NCBI RefSeq assembly: GCF_963855985.1 | Contig: NC_087096.1 | Coordinates: 8,432,001-8,496,000, forward strand | DNA: 64,000 bases | Direction of reading: 5' to 3' | Source: Ostrinia nubilalis | Taxonomy: Eukaryota; Arthropoda; Insecta; Lepidoptera; Crambidae | The notes under the pieces: model-generated | The model's database searches: none | Seen by the model: only the letters and a program-made list of their open reading frames with translations | What the model was told of the DNA's origin: nothing | Position numbers and translations under genes: made by a program | Shown here: in pieces, positions 44,401 through 59,400 of the stretch | How the letters are laid out: every line of letters starts with the position of its first letter | How positions within the stretch are numbered: position 1 is the first letter of the stretch

Positions 44401-47400
44401 TGTTTTTATTTGAAATGTCACTTGTTTTTATCAAAATTACAAATCTAGAGCCACTTTCAGTTTCGTTGTTAACGAAGCGTTGAATGGCGCGCCCGGAGAG
44501 GCTTAGTTCAAACGATCATTGCAAACATTGTGATAGGGATAGAGACAGGCTATTTTTAGGTTTACAAAAGTAATACGATAAAGAATAACACAAAGTAATA
44601 AAAACAATCTGTTATGGGGGCATTCTTTGGAGAAATTTATCAAATAACCAAAAAAACACGAATTAAAATGCAGATTTTTCTCAAAATGTATCATTTTTTT
44701 ATTATTTGTTGCCATTTTCTGAGTATTTTATGTATTTTTTTAGTATCGCCGGTTATTTAGCATTATTACTGTTTTTATTTTATCAGGATACCTACCTCTT
44801 AGTTTAAAAGTTATTACGTTTTCTTTACAAGAAGTAATTGGAAGAAAAAACAATTTAAAAAAAATCTTAAAAATTTAGTATGCAATTTTTAATCAATATT
44901 TTCTTATGACGTTGTCACGTAAAAATATCATCCGTAAACCGACTTTACAGACCTTTTTTTTTTTCAATTATTGCCTACTTTTTAGCGGGATCTGGGGGCC
45001 CCTTGTAACCCCGGGGCCCTGGGCTGCAGCCCAATCAGCCCATAGGTAGATCCGGCCCTGTGCCAAGGTGGTCGCGTTTACGAGAATTACGAGGAATAAA
45101 TTCATGATACGTTATTGGCTATAAAACACAGTCGACGGTGTTGTTGGATGAAAGTTTAACATTATTGTAACTATGCGCGAGCGTTTATTGGTGTTTCATT
45201 CATTCTAAATGAATTATTTTTCGTTATAAATACCTACCTACCTACTGTTTCTTAACCCCCGAATAAGTTTTACATTTTGTTTACATACGCACGTGCAAAA
45301 ATAATACAATATCAATTCTCTAGGTTCACCAGCGCCTGGAAATTTCCAGGTGTGTTTTTTAAAAAACTGGCTCCAACCTGTGCGTACTATAATAAATCAT
45401 TGGCTCTTGATGTCATCACGTCACATGTGGTATGATACATTAATGTTTACAAAGTCTCAATAACTTTACATTATGTTATCAGGGTACTGCCAGACACGAA
45501 TGCTGATTACATTTTAGGACAAAGTAAGATTTAAATAACAATACCTTACCAAAATAACAAAACAATTAGTTGAAAATAAACAATCCAAATAAGTTTATAA
45601 AGAATAGTTTAGTAAAGAACTGGCCACAAATCTTTTTATTCAATATACTAGCTTAAAAATGTGCCCGACCCACAAATATTAACAAAAGACTACTTGGAGC
45701 CGGGCTCCAAACTAGAAAATGTGAATTAGGCACTCTTCCAAGTATCCAAACTTTGCAGCCCAACGTGGTGTTATCTACATTTTGCTATAAGAGGTCGATT
45801 ACCGATAGGTATCAATTACCGTTTCTAGAATGAAATTCGCTCTTGACCGTTTTATTTACGTGTTGTTTATAGCTCGAGGCGTGGCATCCGGGCGTCGGGC
45901 CAAGCGCCCACGGCTGACGTTGCTCCTCATTGATGTTATATTCGGAAAAACGCACGGTGTATCGTAAACACGAGCATGCGACAATAACAACTTTTTTAAA
46001 GGTTAGACTGAGAATAGACCGAGAAACCGCATTTTACCGCTGTGAATTGGTCATTGTTACATAAGAACGATACTGTATACAACACTGCAAGTATACCAAC
46101 CGTAACTGTAACCGGTGATATAAGAGATAACTGTGTTGTATGTAATTATAACTCTTTAAATTAATGAGCAGGTATACTTAGCTTTATGATTAGACTTGGT
46201 AGTTTACTTACAAGATGGATCTTTTAGCATTATATTTTAACTACCTAGGTACCTACTTGACTTCTGACGCTCACGAGATTGAAGTCTGTCACAGGAACAG
46301 GTAAATGATGAATTTCATAGGAGTTATCATAGGAAAATTTCATCTTTTAAGTTTTTTGTAAACTCTTTCTTCTAGATCCAATTTCTCTCTACGAGTTCAT
46401 ACCTATCAAAACTCTGCGGTTTAACGCGCAGACAGAAATTATAATTTAAAAAATGGAGCAAAAGATTTATGATATTAGAATATAAATTTGGTTGGTGCTG
46501 CAGTTCAAATACCAGCTATAACTTGATAATAGCATATAAAATTCTTATTACTCCTAAAACTTTGATTATGCATTTTACACGCAGCTGTCTATGTGAACAT
46601 ACGAGTATAACTATTCGCCATTTACCTCGTCAGAATGAAAATTTATTACGTCCGAAAAATAATTTTGTCGCATTAAAAATGTATCGCGTCCGTTATTCAT
46701 CACTTTAAAACGCCCAGAGTTTTTCCGCGGTCGCCCAGCGCCGAGCCACGGCGTGTTCAATTATGGCCCTATTTGATTCAATAGCTCTGTGATGAATATC
46801 GATGATGACCCATTTGAAATGCACTGAAGTACTCATTCAACCACAGCATTAAATTTAATATCTGTTCGATTCATTCCCGCGAAAGTAACGGGAAATGTTT
46901 TAATTTCCTATCGTAAATTTGGTTGGTAAAAACCACTATGTAATATGTATTATAATATTTACTTTGAACCATAATAAAGGACAATTGACAAAATGCATTT
47001 AGTGTTTGTTTATATTAAAAAGGTTATTATCGCGTGGATAAGTGATTTTCAAATCTGTTTGCCAAACTACATGCACAGATAGTATCGTAAATAATAATAT
47101 CAAGTTTGCACCAAAATTGAAGTGGCTCTTGAATAAAATACTTATGGTGGGTTAATAAGCCGGAAGACACATCAGTCAGTAACCAGGTGTTCTTCTTATC
47201 AAAGTTCATAACATTTTTTCATAATACCTAACCTACACATACTTATGTTGCATTCAACATCGCACCTTTTTGCATACATTTGCGAATGACATTGTAACTG
47301 AGTTATTGGAACTTTTGTTATGAAAGAGTCCCACAATTTTTAATTTCGTGCACATAAATATGGAAAACATAAATATTCAGGCATCGGGAATTCCACGGTC

Positions 47401-50400
47401 ATAACGTAAAGCAGTTATGTTTTAATATTGTTTCCCTCTTTAACAAACTCTTTAGCGAGTTGCCGTAAAAGAATAAATAAGTACTTTTAGTTTTTTAGTA
47501 ATGTTGAGAAAAGAGCAATATTAAACTTTCCTTTTAATTCTCATTAGCATCATTTATTGAATAATAGCAATATCAAAGCTTAACCATTGCGGTGAACATA
47601 TATGAGTTAATGCACACGAAGTCTGTGACAGTATTAACGTTGCATGTGAACCGTAAAATTATAATGGTCACGTAAGTCGCACTTAAGAGCAATAAATAGC
47701 TACCATAATTTATGGGTTTCATTAACTTTATGAATTGAATAACAACATTCTTGCCCAAATCTGGGCCATATTATCTGAAATGAAAAATTATAAACTTACT
47801 CAGTCTTTCTGATTTCACATTCAGAAATATAACGAATTGCTCAAATCTTGATTGATTGATTTGTTTTTGGTAAATATTTTGTTGTCATCTTGTACTTTGA
47901 TTTTTTCCTGGACGTATCATCAATCTTAAAAAAAATGTAGCCTAAAACAAATTTCTAAATGTTTATCAGTCATTGTTTTTTCACTACTAAGCTCTTTTTA
48001 AAAAACTGTTTGTAACAGTGCACCAACTGAAAATGGAGCTTTTTGAGGAAAATATTATGTCAATAACAGCAATAACAAACTTGTCCGTTTTACTAGAAAA
48101 ATCGAGTATTTGTACTAAATTCGTATCAGACCTCCGTTTTTAGAAAACCACTCAGAAAAGAAGTAGAAATAGAAAACTGTCCAGTGTATTTATTATACCT
48201 AATTTGCGCATCTTTGCAAATTGTATAGGTACCTTCACATTCCTTGTAGGCCGAACCTTCCTGAAAGAGCGCAATCTCCAATTACAAAAGGCCTATTTCC
48301 TTCAGAGAATATGCCCCTAGCTATTTGTTCAATAAACATTATTGGCGATAATCTATTGATTCATTCTTTCAGCCGAGGGGTAATCAGGATTTATGAGGTA
48401 AGCCGCATAGTTTGGGGTGCGATTCCAGTCGGATGAAATTGTTTTATCCAAATTTATTGGCCGCAGGAGGCGGCTTAAATATTCCCGAACAAAATCTGCA
48501 ATATAAAATAAAATATAAACGCATATGTGCGCTGTGGTTATTTTTACATTCATCATTATGTCGCTAATAGGCTAACATGCAATTCATGTTTTAATCGGAT
48601 TGTAGGTATTTTCAACCGATTACCTACAAAGAGCAGGAAAATATTTACTCTCGTTGAGTGTTTTACAATAAATTACGTAGTGTAATAAACTTATTACATC
48701 TAGATAAAAAATAGCAATCTCTAATATCAATCTTCTAGTTGATAAAGAGATAAAATATTTTTTGATGGCTGGCGCCGTTGTGGTTCGTATAGATAGAATC
48801 TAGATTATTAGCAATAAAATTGCGTCTTTGAAAATTCGCTAAAGTCAATTCGGTCAAGTGTTTTATCTTTTGAATAGTTATGATTTTTGTGACCTTAATT
48901 TTTTTTTGGAGGTTGAACTATGTTTTTAATCGAAATTTAAGATCACCTGTGATGTGGACGTCTATAGACTATAATTAATTTTAATTTATGTAACAACTGT
49001 TATTATGAATTAAAAATATGTGCGTGTTTCTTAATAAGTTAATATTTAAACATTTTTTAAATCTACATTTTAGATTTATTATTATGTGACACGTGATGTG
49101 ATTCTGAGCTAAAACCCAATAAAGTTATTTGAAAGAGATATGAATATCTTCGATTATGATGACCCATTTCATCCTTTCGTCGTAACTTAAACTCCCCTCG
49201 AGTTTAAATGCGCAAATGAGATGATTAGTGGCAACAGTAAAGATCGCATTAGTGTCGGACGCGATAATGAGGCTCGATTTCCTTACAAAAGTTGGGATGG
49301 AGTCAGCGGTCCGTACAAAAAGTTATCCCATCCGACTGCGATGACAAATGACCGTGCGCAAGCGTTGAGACATCACTAAAATGGCCGATTTGCTCGCGAT
49401 CATTCCGGTTTTATGTGCCCGTCCCTAGGGCCGTCCATAGACTCGTTATTGGGGACATCTCGCCCATTTTTCGTTACGTCTTCGCAAAACATTCGGATAT
49501 TGGTGATAAATCTTTTGTTCTCGCTAAACAAGCGCAGCGTTTTATGGGCCTCGTAACTTTTTCATTTAACTTTCGACGTAAAGGTTTTTTAAATTATGAA
49601 CACTGAATATTCGTACTTACTGTATTTGCTTTTCACCAATTAAAATGGCACCATGATTTATGACGTGCGTTGTTTTGTTTCCTATTTAATTGGGATTTTG
49701 ACGCAATTGATTTCCCAGCTAGCGTTACTAACAAAATTATTTTATTGTGTAACCATTTTGAGAGAATTCTATCACATTATTTGACGACTACTTAGGTATG
49801 GTTAGTATCAAAATTGCAAACATTGATAAGGTAGACATTGTAGTAAATAAGACCTAACTAGATAACATCAGACTAGCGTACGTCTGAGCCTTTATAATAT
49901 ACCCCAGTCTTTAGTGTGATTCATGATGATAAGGTTATCGTTATTATTAAGTAGGGAAACTTCCTTAAATTGAACGTAATATAGCAATCAATGCTTATGA
50001 TAAAATTATTAGGTAACGTAATAATTACAAGCTTTATTTTATCGTTTTAATTGAGCTAAACAATTAATCAATTAAAACTGTTATTCGTTTTTAAATCGTT
50101 TAAAGCAAAAATACCGTTTTTAGAACGTTTAACGTGTTTATTTATTAATTTAATACCTCGTTAATAGTATGGTTTAGTAAAGCAAATTATAATTAAGTAG
50201 CTAGTGTATCGTTTTAGTGAAATCACAATTAATTAGATTGTGATTTATATACCTACTGTTGCTGGCAGTTTGGCCAGGAATCCTTTTTTGATAATATTTA
50301 TGGATTTTTACTTTTTAATATTGTTTTTGGTTTTGAAGTTGCTTTTTTACTGTCTCTTGTGCGGTCTAGTTTTATGTCTTGAGCAAATTATACTGCTTTT

Positions 50401-53400
50401 GCCCTTTTGGAGTGTTTTCTTAAATTGCTTCTTGGATATAATCACTACCAGCAGGCCTAGCTATCTCTCAGAAATATACTCCACAGCCTTTTAACACTAC
50501 TTATTGATTTTATTCCGGTAAGTAATATGTTAAACGTCTTAAATAGCTAATCCGCAGATTTGATGCAATCAAATCACAAAAATATTTTTCTTTCTTTCTC
50601 TCTTTCAAAAATTAATGCATTTGATGCTACAAAGTAACTGCAATCCTACTAGGTACAAGTCCGTGCTATAAAGGCCAAGATCAAAGTAAAAAAACATTGC
50701 CAACGCTCCGAATAGAATGATCAACGACTAAAGTCTGAATGAGGAAATTATGTATTTTGAATAAGAAGCGGGAAATGAAGGCGAATGAATATCAATGTTG
50801 CTCTAACTCTCATTTAAACATTTTAACATCGAACTCTACTTTTAATAAACTGCATTCCTTCTCCGCAGAGATTTTTAATAAAAGCTTTATTATTAGACTT
50901 CATACATACTCGTAAGAGACATGACGTGAGACAGCAAAATTACAATAATATTTAATTGAAAAGTCCTTTAAACGCCCCCCATTTTATGTATTCGAATGAA
51001 ACCTTACTCAGCTAAACACGTGCTTAGTCTTACGTTTGTTTAAATAACGTTGTATGCTCTCATTTACGATTTATCACGCTTCAGAAGCATTTACTTTATT
51101 TACTTTTGTTCAGTGAGTAATTTATTTATTTTTGAGGAAAGATACCAACTTTCTGATAAAACTGATAGTCGGGCGGCGAAATTCAAACAACTAACGTGAT
51201 ACTAAAGTTGTGAAAATCCAAAACTAAGTTTGATAACCTCCGCAATTGACAGTTCTAACCCCCGGGCCTAGATAGAGAGATAAACCTGACAAATTTGATT
51301 GAATCACGCCATTAATTTGGGAGATTTATTGCGGGAAACTTCTATCCCTATCTAAACCAGTGAACTTTATTTTGAATATTTTGCGAAAGAAGAGTTATGA
51401 AATTCAAGCTTGAAACTTGTTAGAAGAATACAATCTGATGTTTAAGCTTTTATAGTGTCTTTCTTTTATTTTGTCTCTTTCTTTTTGTTTACTTATGCAA
51501 TGATAAAAATAATGTTTCTGGTATTCCTGAAAAACTCAGGGGATTATTTAGAAATAGCATTTGCCCGCGGCTTTGCCCGCGTCTGTCGCAGGATGTCTTT
51601 ATCGCGCGTCCTTTGAATAATCAAACGCGCATCCCGCGATCAAAAATACGGCAATAATAAAATATTCATCCGAATGATTCGATGTAAACGTTTATTTTTA
51701 TGATGAAAGCAATTTCTTTCAATAAAGATTTAATGTTACTTGTTACTTTAATGTACTTATATTGCCCATAACATAGTATTAGTATTTATTCAGTCCCTGA
51801 ACTTCCATTTCGACGTAGAACTGGGTTATATTTTATTAATTTCAAATTAACCTTAGAATTTAGATTGTCACAAAGTTGGTCTTTATGACAAATTGTTAGA
51901 TCGAAAATTCCATTTTGAAGGTTCATTTTAAATTAGAGAAAAGTTTTGACGTTTTTAAATTGATATCTGTTAAATTAATTTGTTTCTTTGTCGGAATTAT
52001 TAAAACAGATGACTATTTAATACTTTTATTCAGAAAAACAAAGGAAAAAGTAGGTACCTACTTACAGTATTAATGCACCAAGGCAACGCTTGAAGCATCA
52101 CAATGAAAATGGTTTCATGTTTTAATTAATGCGACAGTACTTTAATGTTGTGGCCGATTAAGGGTCACGGGAAATTTGTTTGCAGATTAAAATGTAATGG
52201 TGGGCAATTTTGTTTTATATTTTTGTGTTTCAAAAACAAAATAATATAAGTATAAGCGTACCTACTATTAAATTTATTGTCTCGTTTTCTACCTGAATAA
52301 TGCGGAGAAAACTTCAAACGATTTCAGTTCAAGTTTTCTGTTGACCTTACCTAGCGCTGTTTACATTAATAATTTTATTTTTAGTACCTAGACCTAGATA
52401 GAAGGCGCCCGCGACTTTCGTTTTCGTAAAGTAAATCTTTAATTTTGTCATTATCTATTAAGTTAGTTATTTATTCCATCCAAACTGCCGTACTAAGAAT
52501 TTTCAGCCAAAAAATACCGTAAAAACGCTAAAAATTCTTTACATTTGATGTCCCCATAAAGTTTAAATGCTTTTGATAGCACCTGTTCCGTCATGCATAC
52601 TCTACAAAGGTGTTTGGGCTTTATGATAAAAACTGTCATATAAGTGCAAATTGAGCGCGTCGCTAAGCTTGCTGCTTGCTGCTGCCTGACCTTGCCATAC
52701 CTGTTTTTGTTTCATCAGTGAATGTGCGGACGCAAAGCGGTTTTATTGGAATCAATAAGTAAATATTCAGTATCAATTATGGCCTTAATATCACCTTTAT
52801 TATCATCAAATAAAGGTATACAATATTATAGTTAAAATATGCGTTTGATGTATTTTAAGCACTGAAAATTATATATTTGTATTCAACCGTAAAAAACTAG
52901 GTACCAAATACCAAACAATCACATAATTACAATTCTAGCCTGAAGAATTTATGACGATAACTGAAACATAAACTGCTCCAATATCTTTCAAACCATTATT
53001 AAAAACAGAATGAAACCTGAAATAAAATATTTTTGGTCCATGTAATATTACGTAGGTCCATTTTAATAAAAACAATTAGACCCTTTTCAATTAAATAGGG
53101 TTTGGCGTAAAAAGGTTTTAAAACAGAATACTTTCAGAGAATTGGTCTGGATAAAGGTATTCTAATGGTATGGTGATGTCGAGTGTTTGACGCCGTTTTA
53201 TTATTTGTTTAAAGTCAGCTTAATATACTGGTATTCCCTTTTAAACACAAGCCAAAACGTATTTTCCTTTAATCATGTAACATTTACAAGGGATAACATG
53301 TGTTTTAACGGAACTCGACCAGTTAATGATCTGAAATGTGGGCAGGAGTAGAAGGATAAGAATATGTAAAATGGTCCCCAAACCTAAAATGGACACCTAT

Positions 53401-56400
53401 GACACCTAAAAAGATCGACGCGGCGTTAACCGAATGAAAAGCATGATATTAACTATCATGCTTTTCATTTATTGACTTTCTTCTATAACTTTCAACATTC
53501 ACAGAATGAATAAGTAAAACACAGTTGTCATCATGTAGGCATTACCATTTGCATACATGACTTCGGATCCTATGCCCAAAACACGGACAAACGTATGTAC
53601 CTACGTCACTGCCACTTTTTAACCTGAAACAATTTTCGTCACCTTCTGTGACCGATAAAACGCTGCCAAAAGCCGAGAATACCCCGAATTATTTTTGAAG
53701 CAGCCAGCTTGATGTCAAAATATCCGCCGAGACTGCACAGTGCACACACGTCATGTTCGTTTTGTTCTTGTTCATTAGGCGGCCTGTTGCAATCAGGGTC
53801 CCCGTTTGACTCCATGTCAACGTCTGTATGGAGCTGCAGAAATAGAGAAATAGCGTGGATTTAACATAATGTTTTACTTCAAAAGGTAGAGTGCAAGACA
53901 TTTTATCAGAAAATAACTCTTTATCAAAAGAATAATAGTTGTTTACATTAGGTCTTGCAGAACTTGAAAGCAGTATTTATGTGACCTTTACCTACGTGTG
54001 ATAAACTTTGGCTATCGGAGAGTTTTAAAGATGCCACAAAAATGTAGACGATCGTATTGTCTTTTTTCAGCGACTTAAATTTTTTGAAATAGATAGAAGA
54101 ATATTTTAAGAAAATTCATGAATTTGGTATCAAAGAAACCGTATTTAGATGAATATCGCATCGTGTTCGTGTTACTCGATACGTAATCGACAGTAAAATG
54201 GCTCTATGCCCAGTGACACCGATCCTCGTTTGGTCTAATCTAACCCCGCGTTCGTTAGTGCACTGGCACTAATCAGGGGCTACATTTGACTCCTTGCTAG
54301 TGTCCATAATAATGAAGGATTATTCTCGTAAATAATGATACTGAGTAAGTAATAACAGAAAGGTTGGTCTATCTAAATTGATGGAGAGAAGAATTAACAG
54401 AATAATATTGTCGCCTCTAAAAATACGACCATGAATCCTTAAAATGTTATTCGCAAACTCATTGGCCTTTCGATTTACTCGACATTTAGCATTATTTTCT
54501 GCTATTGTCTCTTAATCGTTTCCTACTCGAATACTCTTAAGCTCAACCTATTTAAAATTACCTACTTTTTATTTGAAGATAGCTATTGTTGCGACTTTTC
54601 CGGGCCAGGAGAAATTGTTCGAAAGAAACGGAAAAGAATCGTTCATTAGATTAGACATAGACATTACTCACGAGCTCACCAGCCAGATTTCCTGAACAGT
54701 GATATAACAAAAAATAGGATTGTACAGTAAGAAATCTCATCAGTAACAACGCTGTCTTGGCAACGTTAGTCAAACTTAGAAATACAGTTAGTATTTACAA
54801 AATAAGAAACCACCAAGAAGAAACAACAGAAAGAGTTTTCGATTTAGCCTAAAACTAAGAGCAACATAAAAAGGAAAATTTCCAAACCAGAAAACTGTTG
54901 CTAAACACTACAATATTAATACTAAGTGTGAAATATTCTAGACATTTACCAGCAGCATCTCGAAAATTCTATTTGCGACTAACTAAACTAGACCTTGTTG
55001 GAATTTATGCCAACTGCGAACGCGCTTATGAATTGATAAATGGTAACTGCCGCTTTGGGTGGGAGAACTAATGAAAAAGCAAATGCTGGTTAAATGTAAA
55101 TACATTTTGTTCCGTTAGAGATTACTGATATTCATGACTATATTGACAAGTGAAAACAGCCCGAAGCTATTCATATAAAGCTAATAAAACTCACGTGCTG
55201 AAACGAATTTCAATGTTGTGCTAAGTCAGATAGTACTGATGAATGTATATTTTCTGGAATTATACATATAGATAAATACCTGTCTCTAAACGTAAACATT
55301 CGATCCTAATTGCTGACGCAGACAGTTTATTACATAGTTGTTTATTCAGTAAAAGGTTAACGATCAATCAAAACAAATGAAGCAGAGGCACGCAGCGTCA
55401 TTGTGTCAAGGCGAAGTAAGAAGTACCGACTTCCTATGGCTTGGAGCAATCAAATCAGTGAATTGTCTCAAACATGCTCTGTATATTGGCGCTAGATTAT
55501 GCTTCGATTGAGTGAGAGTGTGTGGTTTATTCGTACAGCACTCATACACTCGCAGAGATCGTACGATGTCTTTCGACCAATGGCGTCGAGCGGCGTGGTG
55601 GGCGCGTCACCCCACCACAGCTTCGGAATGCATGGTTCTGAGAACGGCACTGTTAAAAATAACTGCCTGTTTATCAGGACGCACACGGCATTCGATGATA
55701 GCAGCTGTTGTCGTCGTGTGGCAGATCGGATCCGCGTATTTTGCTTTTTTAAGATTATGAATTAAGTCTTCTAATTAAAAAAAAAAAACTTGTAGGTATT
55801 CTTGTATTATCTTGAGTTGTATTCTATTTATTTCAAAAACTTTTTTTTAAATATTTTTCTACGCTCTACTTTATTTCTTTCAAAGGATGGATTAATGATT
55901 TTAGATGTTGGGTTAATAAAACACTGTTCATTACTTATTTAAAAATTTTATTTACTTCTGTAGGTGGAGTTAATTGGTAAATTAATAACAACAGTAAACT
56001 TGCTATACCTGTAAATATCACAATTGTATACTTTTATTATGAAAGAAAATTGTGAAGTCTAGTCATATTTAATCAATGTAATTGATTCAATTCAATTCAA
56101 ATTTTAAGAATCATCATCATCAACAGCCTTTTACAGCCCACTGCTGGACTATGAGCCTCCTCCACTATAATTTTAGGAATAATAACTTTTAAATAATAAC
56201 TCATTAAGATACAAAGCAATTTTCGATCTTAGATTAAAAGGGTTATATTTTCCTAGTCAAGATTCGTAGCTACGATTGTAAAAAATCAAAACTGAATATA
56301 GTGTTTTGCTAAAAAAATATTTTTCCTTCAACAAAAGGATCGACCTCCAATAAACTCCTATTAAAAGACGAGAGAAAACCTTAAAAAGTTCCAACATCCA

Positions 56401-59400
56401 ATTAACGGATAATTCCGCGGATCGGATACCACTTACGGTCGGATTTGTCTCGTGATCTCATCGCATGTGGACGAACAGCTGATCGCGCGTGCCGACCACG
56501 TGAACACGACCGCTGTCGCCACCCGCGAGCAGTGACGCGTTGTGTGCACAAATGTTTAGTCGCCGATAACCATCGAGCGAGTGTGCGTCAAACCTTACTT
56601 TATTTCTTTTTCTGCAAATTTTATTGCGTTGTGCCAGTAACCGACGTTTGAACGCAAGAATTTAACTTTATTTTCAAGAGAATGACCTTGTTGACAACTT
56701 TTGGAAGAGATGTTTCCTCATTAATCATTGTAGTTAGTAATGGAATTTTAGCATATTTTTCATAAAAACTAACATCTTCATTACAACGTTTTAGTAGGTA
56801 AGGTAAACTATTCGTCACACCGAAAACAATTGAAAATACGCAGCTGAAATTAGTTTTTTGACGCTGTTGTATGTAAATAGGTTGTAGTTTGGCAGATATA
56901 ACAGTAATTCACGCCATCTAAATCTTAAAATGACTCATTATTTGTTACATTTTCATACATTCTCGGAATCAATTTGATGAATTTTAAAATTAGAGATAGA
57001 GTCAATTGATTGGACTTAGCCTATGCAGGGTCATAGAAAACACAACAACACATCAACACACCTAAATCCCTAAATAAACAATTTATTTGGGTTATCAAGG
57101 CTTTTAAAATATTTTCGCCACTTATTTTTTAATTGTTTTGATTTGGGCGATTGATTAATTGAAGGGCAATTAACGAGATCACACTTATCGTTTCGCTACC
57201 CAATTTAGATATTTTAGCGTATTATGTCCAATACCTCTTGGAGTAGTAGAGCTTTTGGCAACTCATTTATTGAATCGTAGCCTTCTAAGTAAAGCCTATT
57301 GATGTTTCAAGTATGACGATGGTAATACTTACTCAAGATGATACGATGCTTCTGAAGTGCCATCCCTCAGACCAAATTATGATAAGTATACTCAAAGACT
57401 CCTAAGTAGGTATATTAGGTACTAGATAATAATGTAAAGAATAAAAAAAAAGAATAATCACGTAAACAAACTGCACATCAAAATAAATGTTATAACGATC
57501 TAAATCGGTCTAATTATTTATTTATCAGTTAGTAAGAACTGCACTTGTAATCGCTGATCAGTTTCAAATTAGGAAAAATGGACTCATATGTACGAAGAAT
57601 TTTAATCTGAAATTAAAATCTAGTAAAATTTAACGTAATCACAAATGAAGGTCTTACTCGTGTAGATCTCGTAAGTGTTTAAATAATAATTATGTATGTC
57701 TTTGTCTTGATTTTAATAAAAATATAAAACTTTTTTGTCCACAGATGCTATCAAGGAGCGATGCAACCAGCAAGAAGATCTCTTGCAAAGGTGTTCCATG
57801 GCCCTCCCCGTGCTGAGCTCGAGAGAGATATCGTTCGCACTCACACAAGAGGAATTAGACAAAAGTTGTGTGTAAGTTTTATTTTTGTAACAAACAAACA
57901 GATTATGTAAAAACTTATTGCGTTTTTGCTTTTACATTACCTACGCACGAGTTGCTCACGTATTTTTATGGCAAAAATAATTAACTTTTTAAAAAAATTA
58001 AACCGACTTCAAATGCGTGAACACAAAAAAAAACTAAAAATTAAAAATATTGCGTATAAAAAAGTTCATCCCCAATTTTCCACCCTTGGGGGTGAAATAT
58101 TTTTTCTTCAAATTCGCATGAAACCACCCTTTTGATAATACCTATTCAACAAAAAAATAATCGTTCAAATTGATTTATAATCGGCGGAGATATTGCGTAT
58201 AAAAAAGTTCATCCCCAATTTTCCACCCTTGGGGGTTGTTTTTTCTATTATTAAATTTAAATGGGACCACCCTTGAGGTATTACCTATACGCCGAAAAAA
58301 GATTTGTTCAAATCGGTTCATAATTGGCGGAGTTATCGCGTAACAAACATAGAAAAAAAAAAAAAAAAACATACGGGTCGAATTGAGAACCTCCTCCTTT
58401 TTTTTTGAAGTCGGTTGATAACTAATTACAGGAATTAGGAATTTTAAATTTAGAATTTGAATGAATCCAATTGACCTACAATTGTTTTTTTTATTAACTG
58501 TACCTGTACCTTCGGACAAGAATAGCCTGTTATTTATAAATACGTGCTATTTTTAACGGAGGAGGTTCTCAATTCGGTTGGTTTTTTAATTTAGTTAATT
58601 CAATTATGTACCTATTGGATAACTTTCAATAACCTATGATGATAATGATGCTTAGATAAGTGTAGGTATGAGACAACATTCCGTATCCCAAATGTCTTAA
58701 ATTTCCCTTCAGCATTACACATGTAACACATGATGTAAACAAAGTACATAACATTTGTATGTATTCAATTACTCCAACGACCTCGCTTGTTCAGTACGAG
58801 TATTTATTAAAATATAAATATTGATTAAGTGAGCGAAACTTGCATTTTGCGGTAAAACATATGGGATACAACTTGGTTATTTGTTTCATTCGAGCCGTAA
58901 AGTTGGGACAGCGGCATAGGGCTGCCATCCGTCCGGGTTTCCCCGGAATTTCCTAGTTCAGAAGGCATCCAGGGTGCGTCCGGGCGGGGTTTCATTTGTA
59001 GTACGGGTTAAAAATTTCCAGTCTTAGGCCGACACTATTAAGTTTTAAAAAAACATGTTGACATGCCCGGGTTTTGGGCTCTAAAATACGTGATTTTCAC
59101 GTGTCTTATCCCAGTTGTCAAATTTCAGAGATGTCAACCCTAGCGGCAAACTCCCACGCTACTTTGGTTAGCAAACTTTCATTCAGCGAAGGAACATTGT
59201 GATTGTAAATATCTAAAAGTGAAGTAGGTACAGTTTAGTATACTCGTACTCCCACAGCGATTCCGTGAATATGATTAAGTAAGTTATTTGTTTGTCTTAT
59301 TAGTAGAAACAAATTAACTATGTATCATATACCTATTTATAAGAGTACATAACAGATCAAGGGATAGTTTAGCAAAAATGTAGTCAGGTAGCTATAAAAT

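Larger units (their letters stand above)
41930..45060 (+). mobile_element. hAT-type element hosting nested Tc1 and fold-back elements
   Basis: Tips CAGGGCCGGATC and GATCCGGCCCTG are exact inverses. The flanks GGCCAAGG (41922-41929) and TGCCAAGG (45061-45068) match at 7 of 8 bases, as expected for an older hAT duplication. GGGGCCCTGGGCTG occurs near both ends. Inverted blocks at about 43826-43975 and 44898-45021 (TTGCCTACTTTTTAGCGGG, CGTAAACCGAC) belong to its interior. It lies in intron 1 of the secreted-protein gene. Confidence 0.7.
45069..57744 (+). other. Remainder of the 16-kb first intron of the secreted-protein gene
   Basis: Mostly AT-rich, single-copy-looking DNA without a convincing nested gene. 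Open frames are short and lack family features. Recognised pieces are listed separately: a CCCGCG-type repeat fragment, a perfect short hairpin, two GC-rich islands and a CCCACTGCTGGAC-type fragment. Confidence 0.5.
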
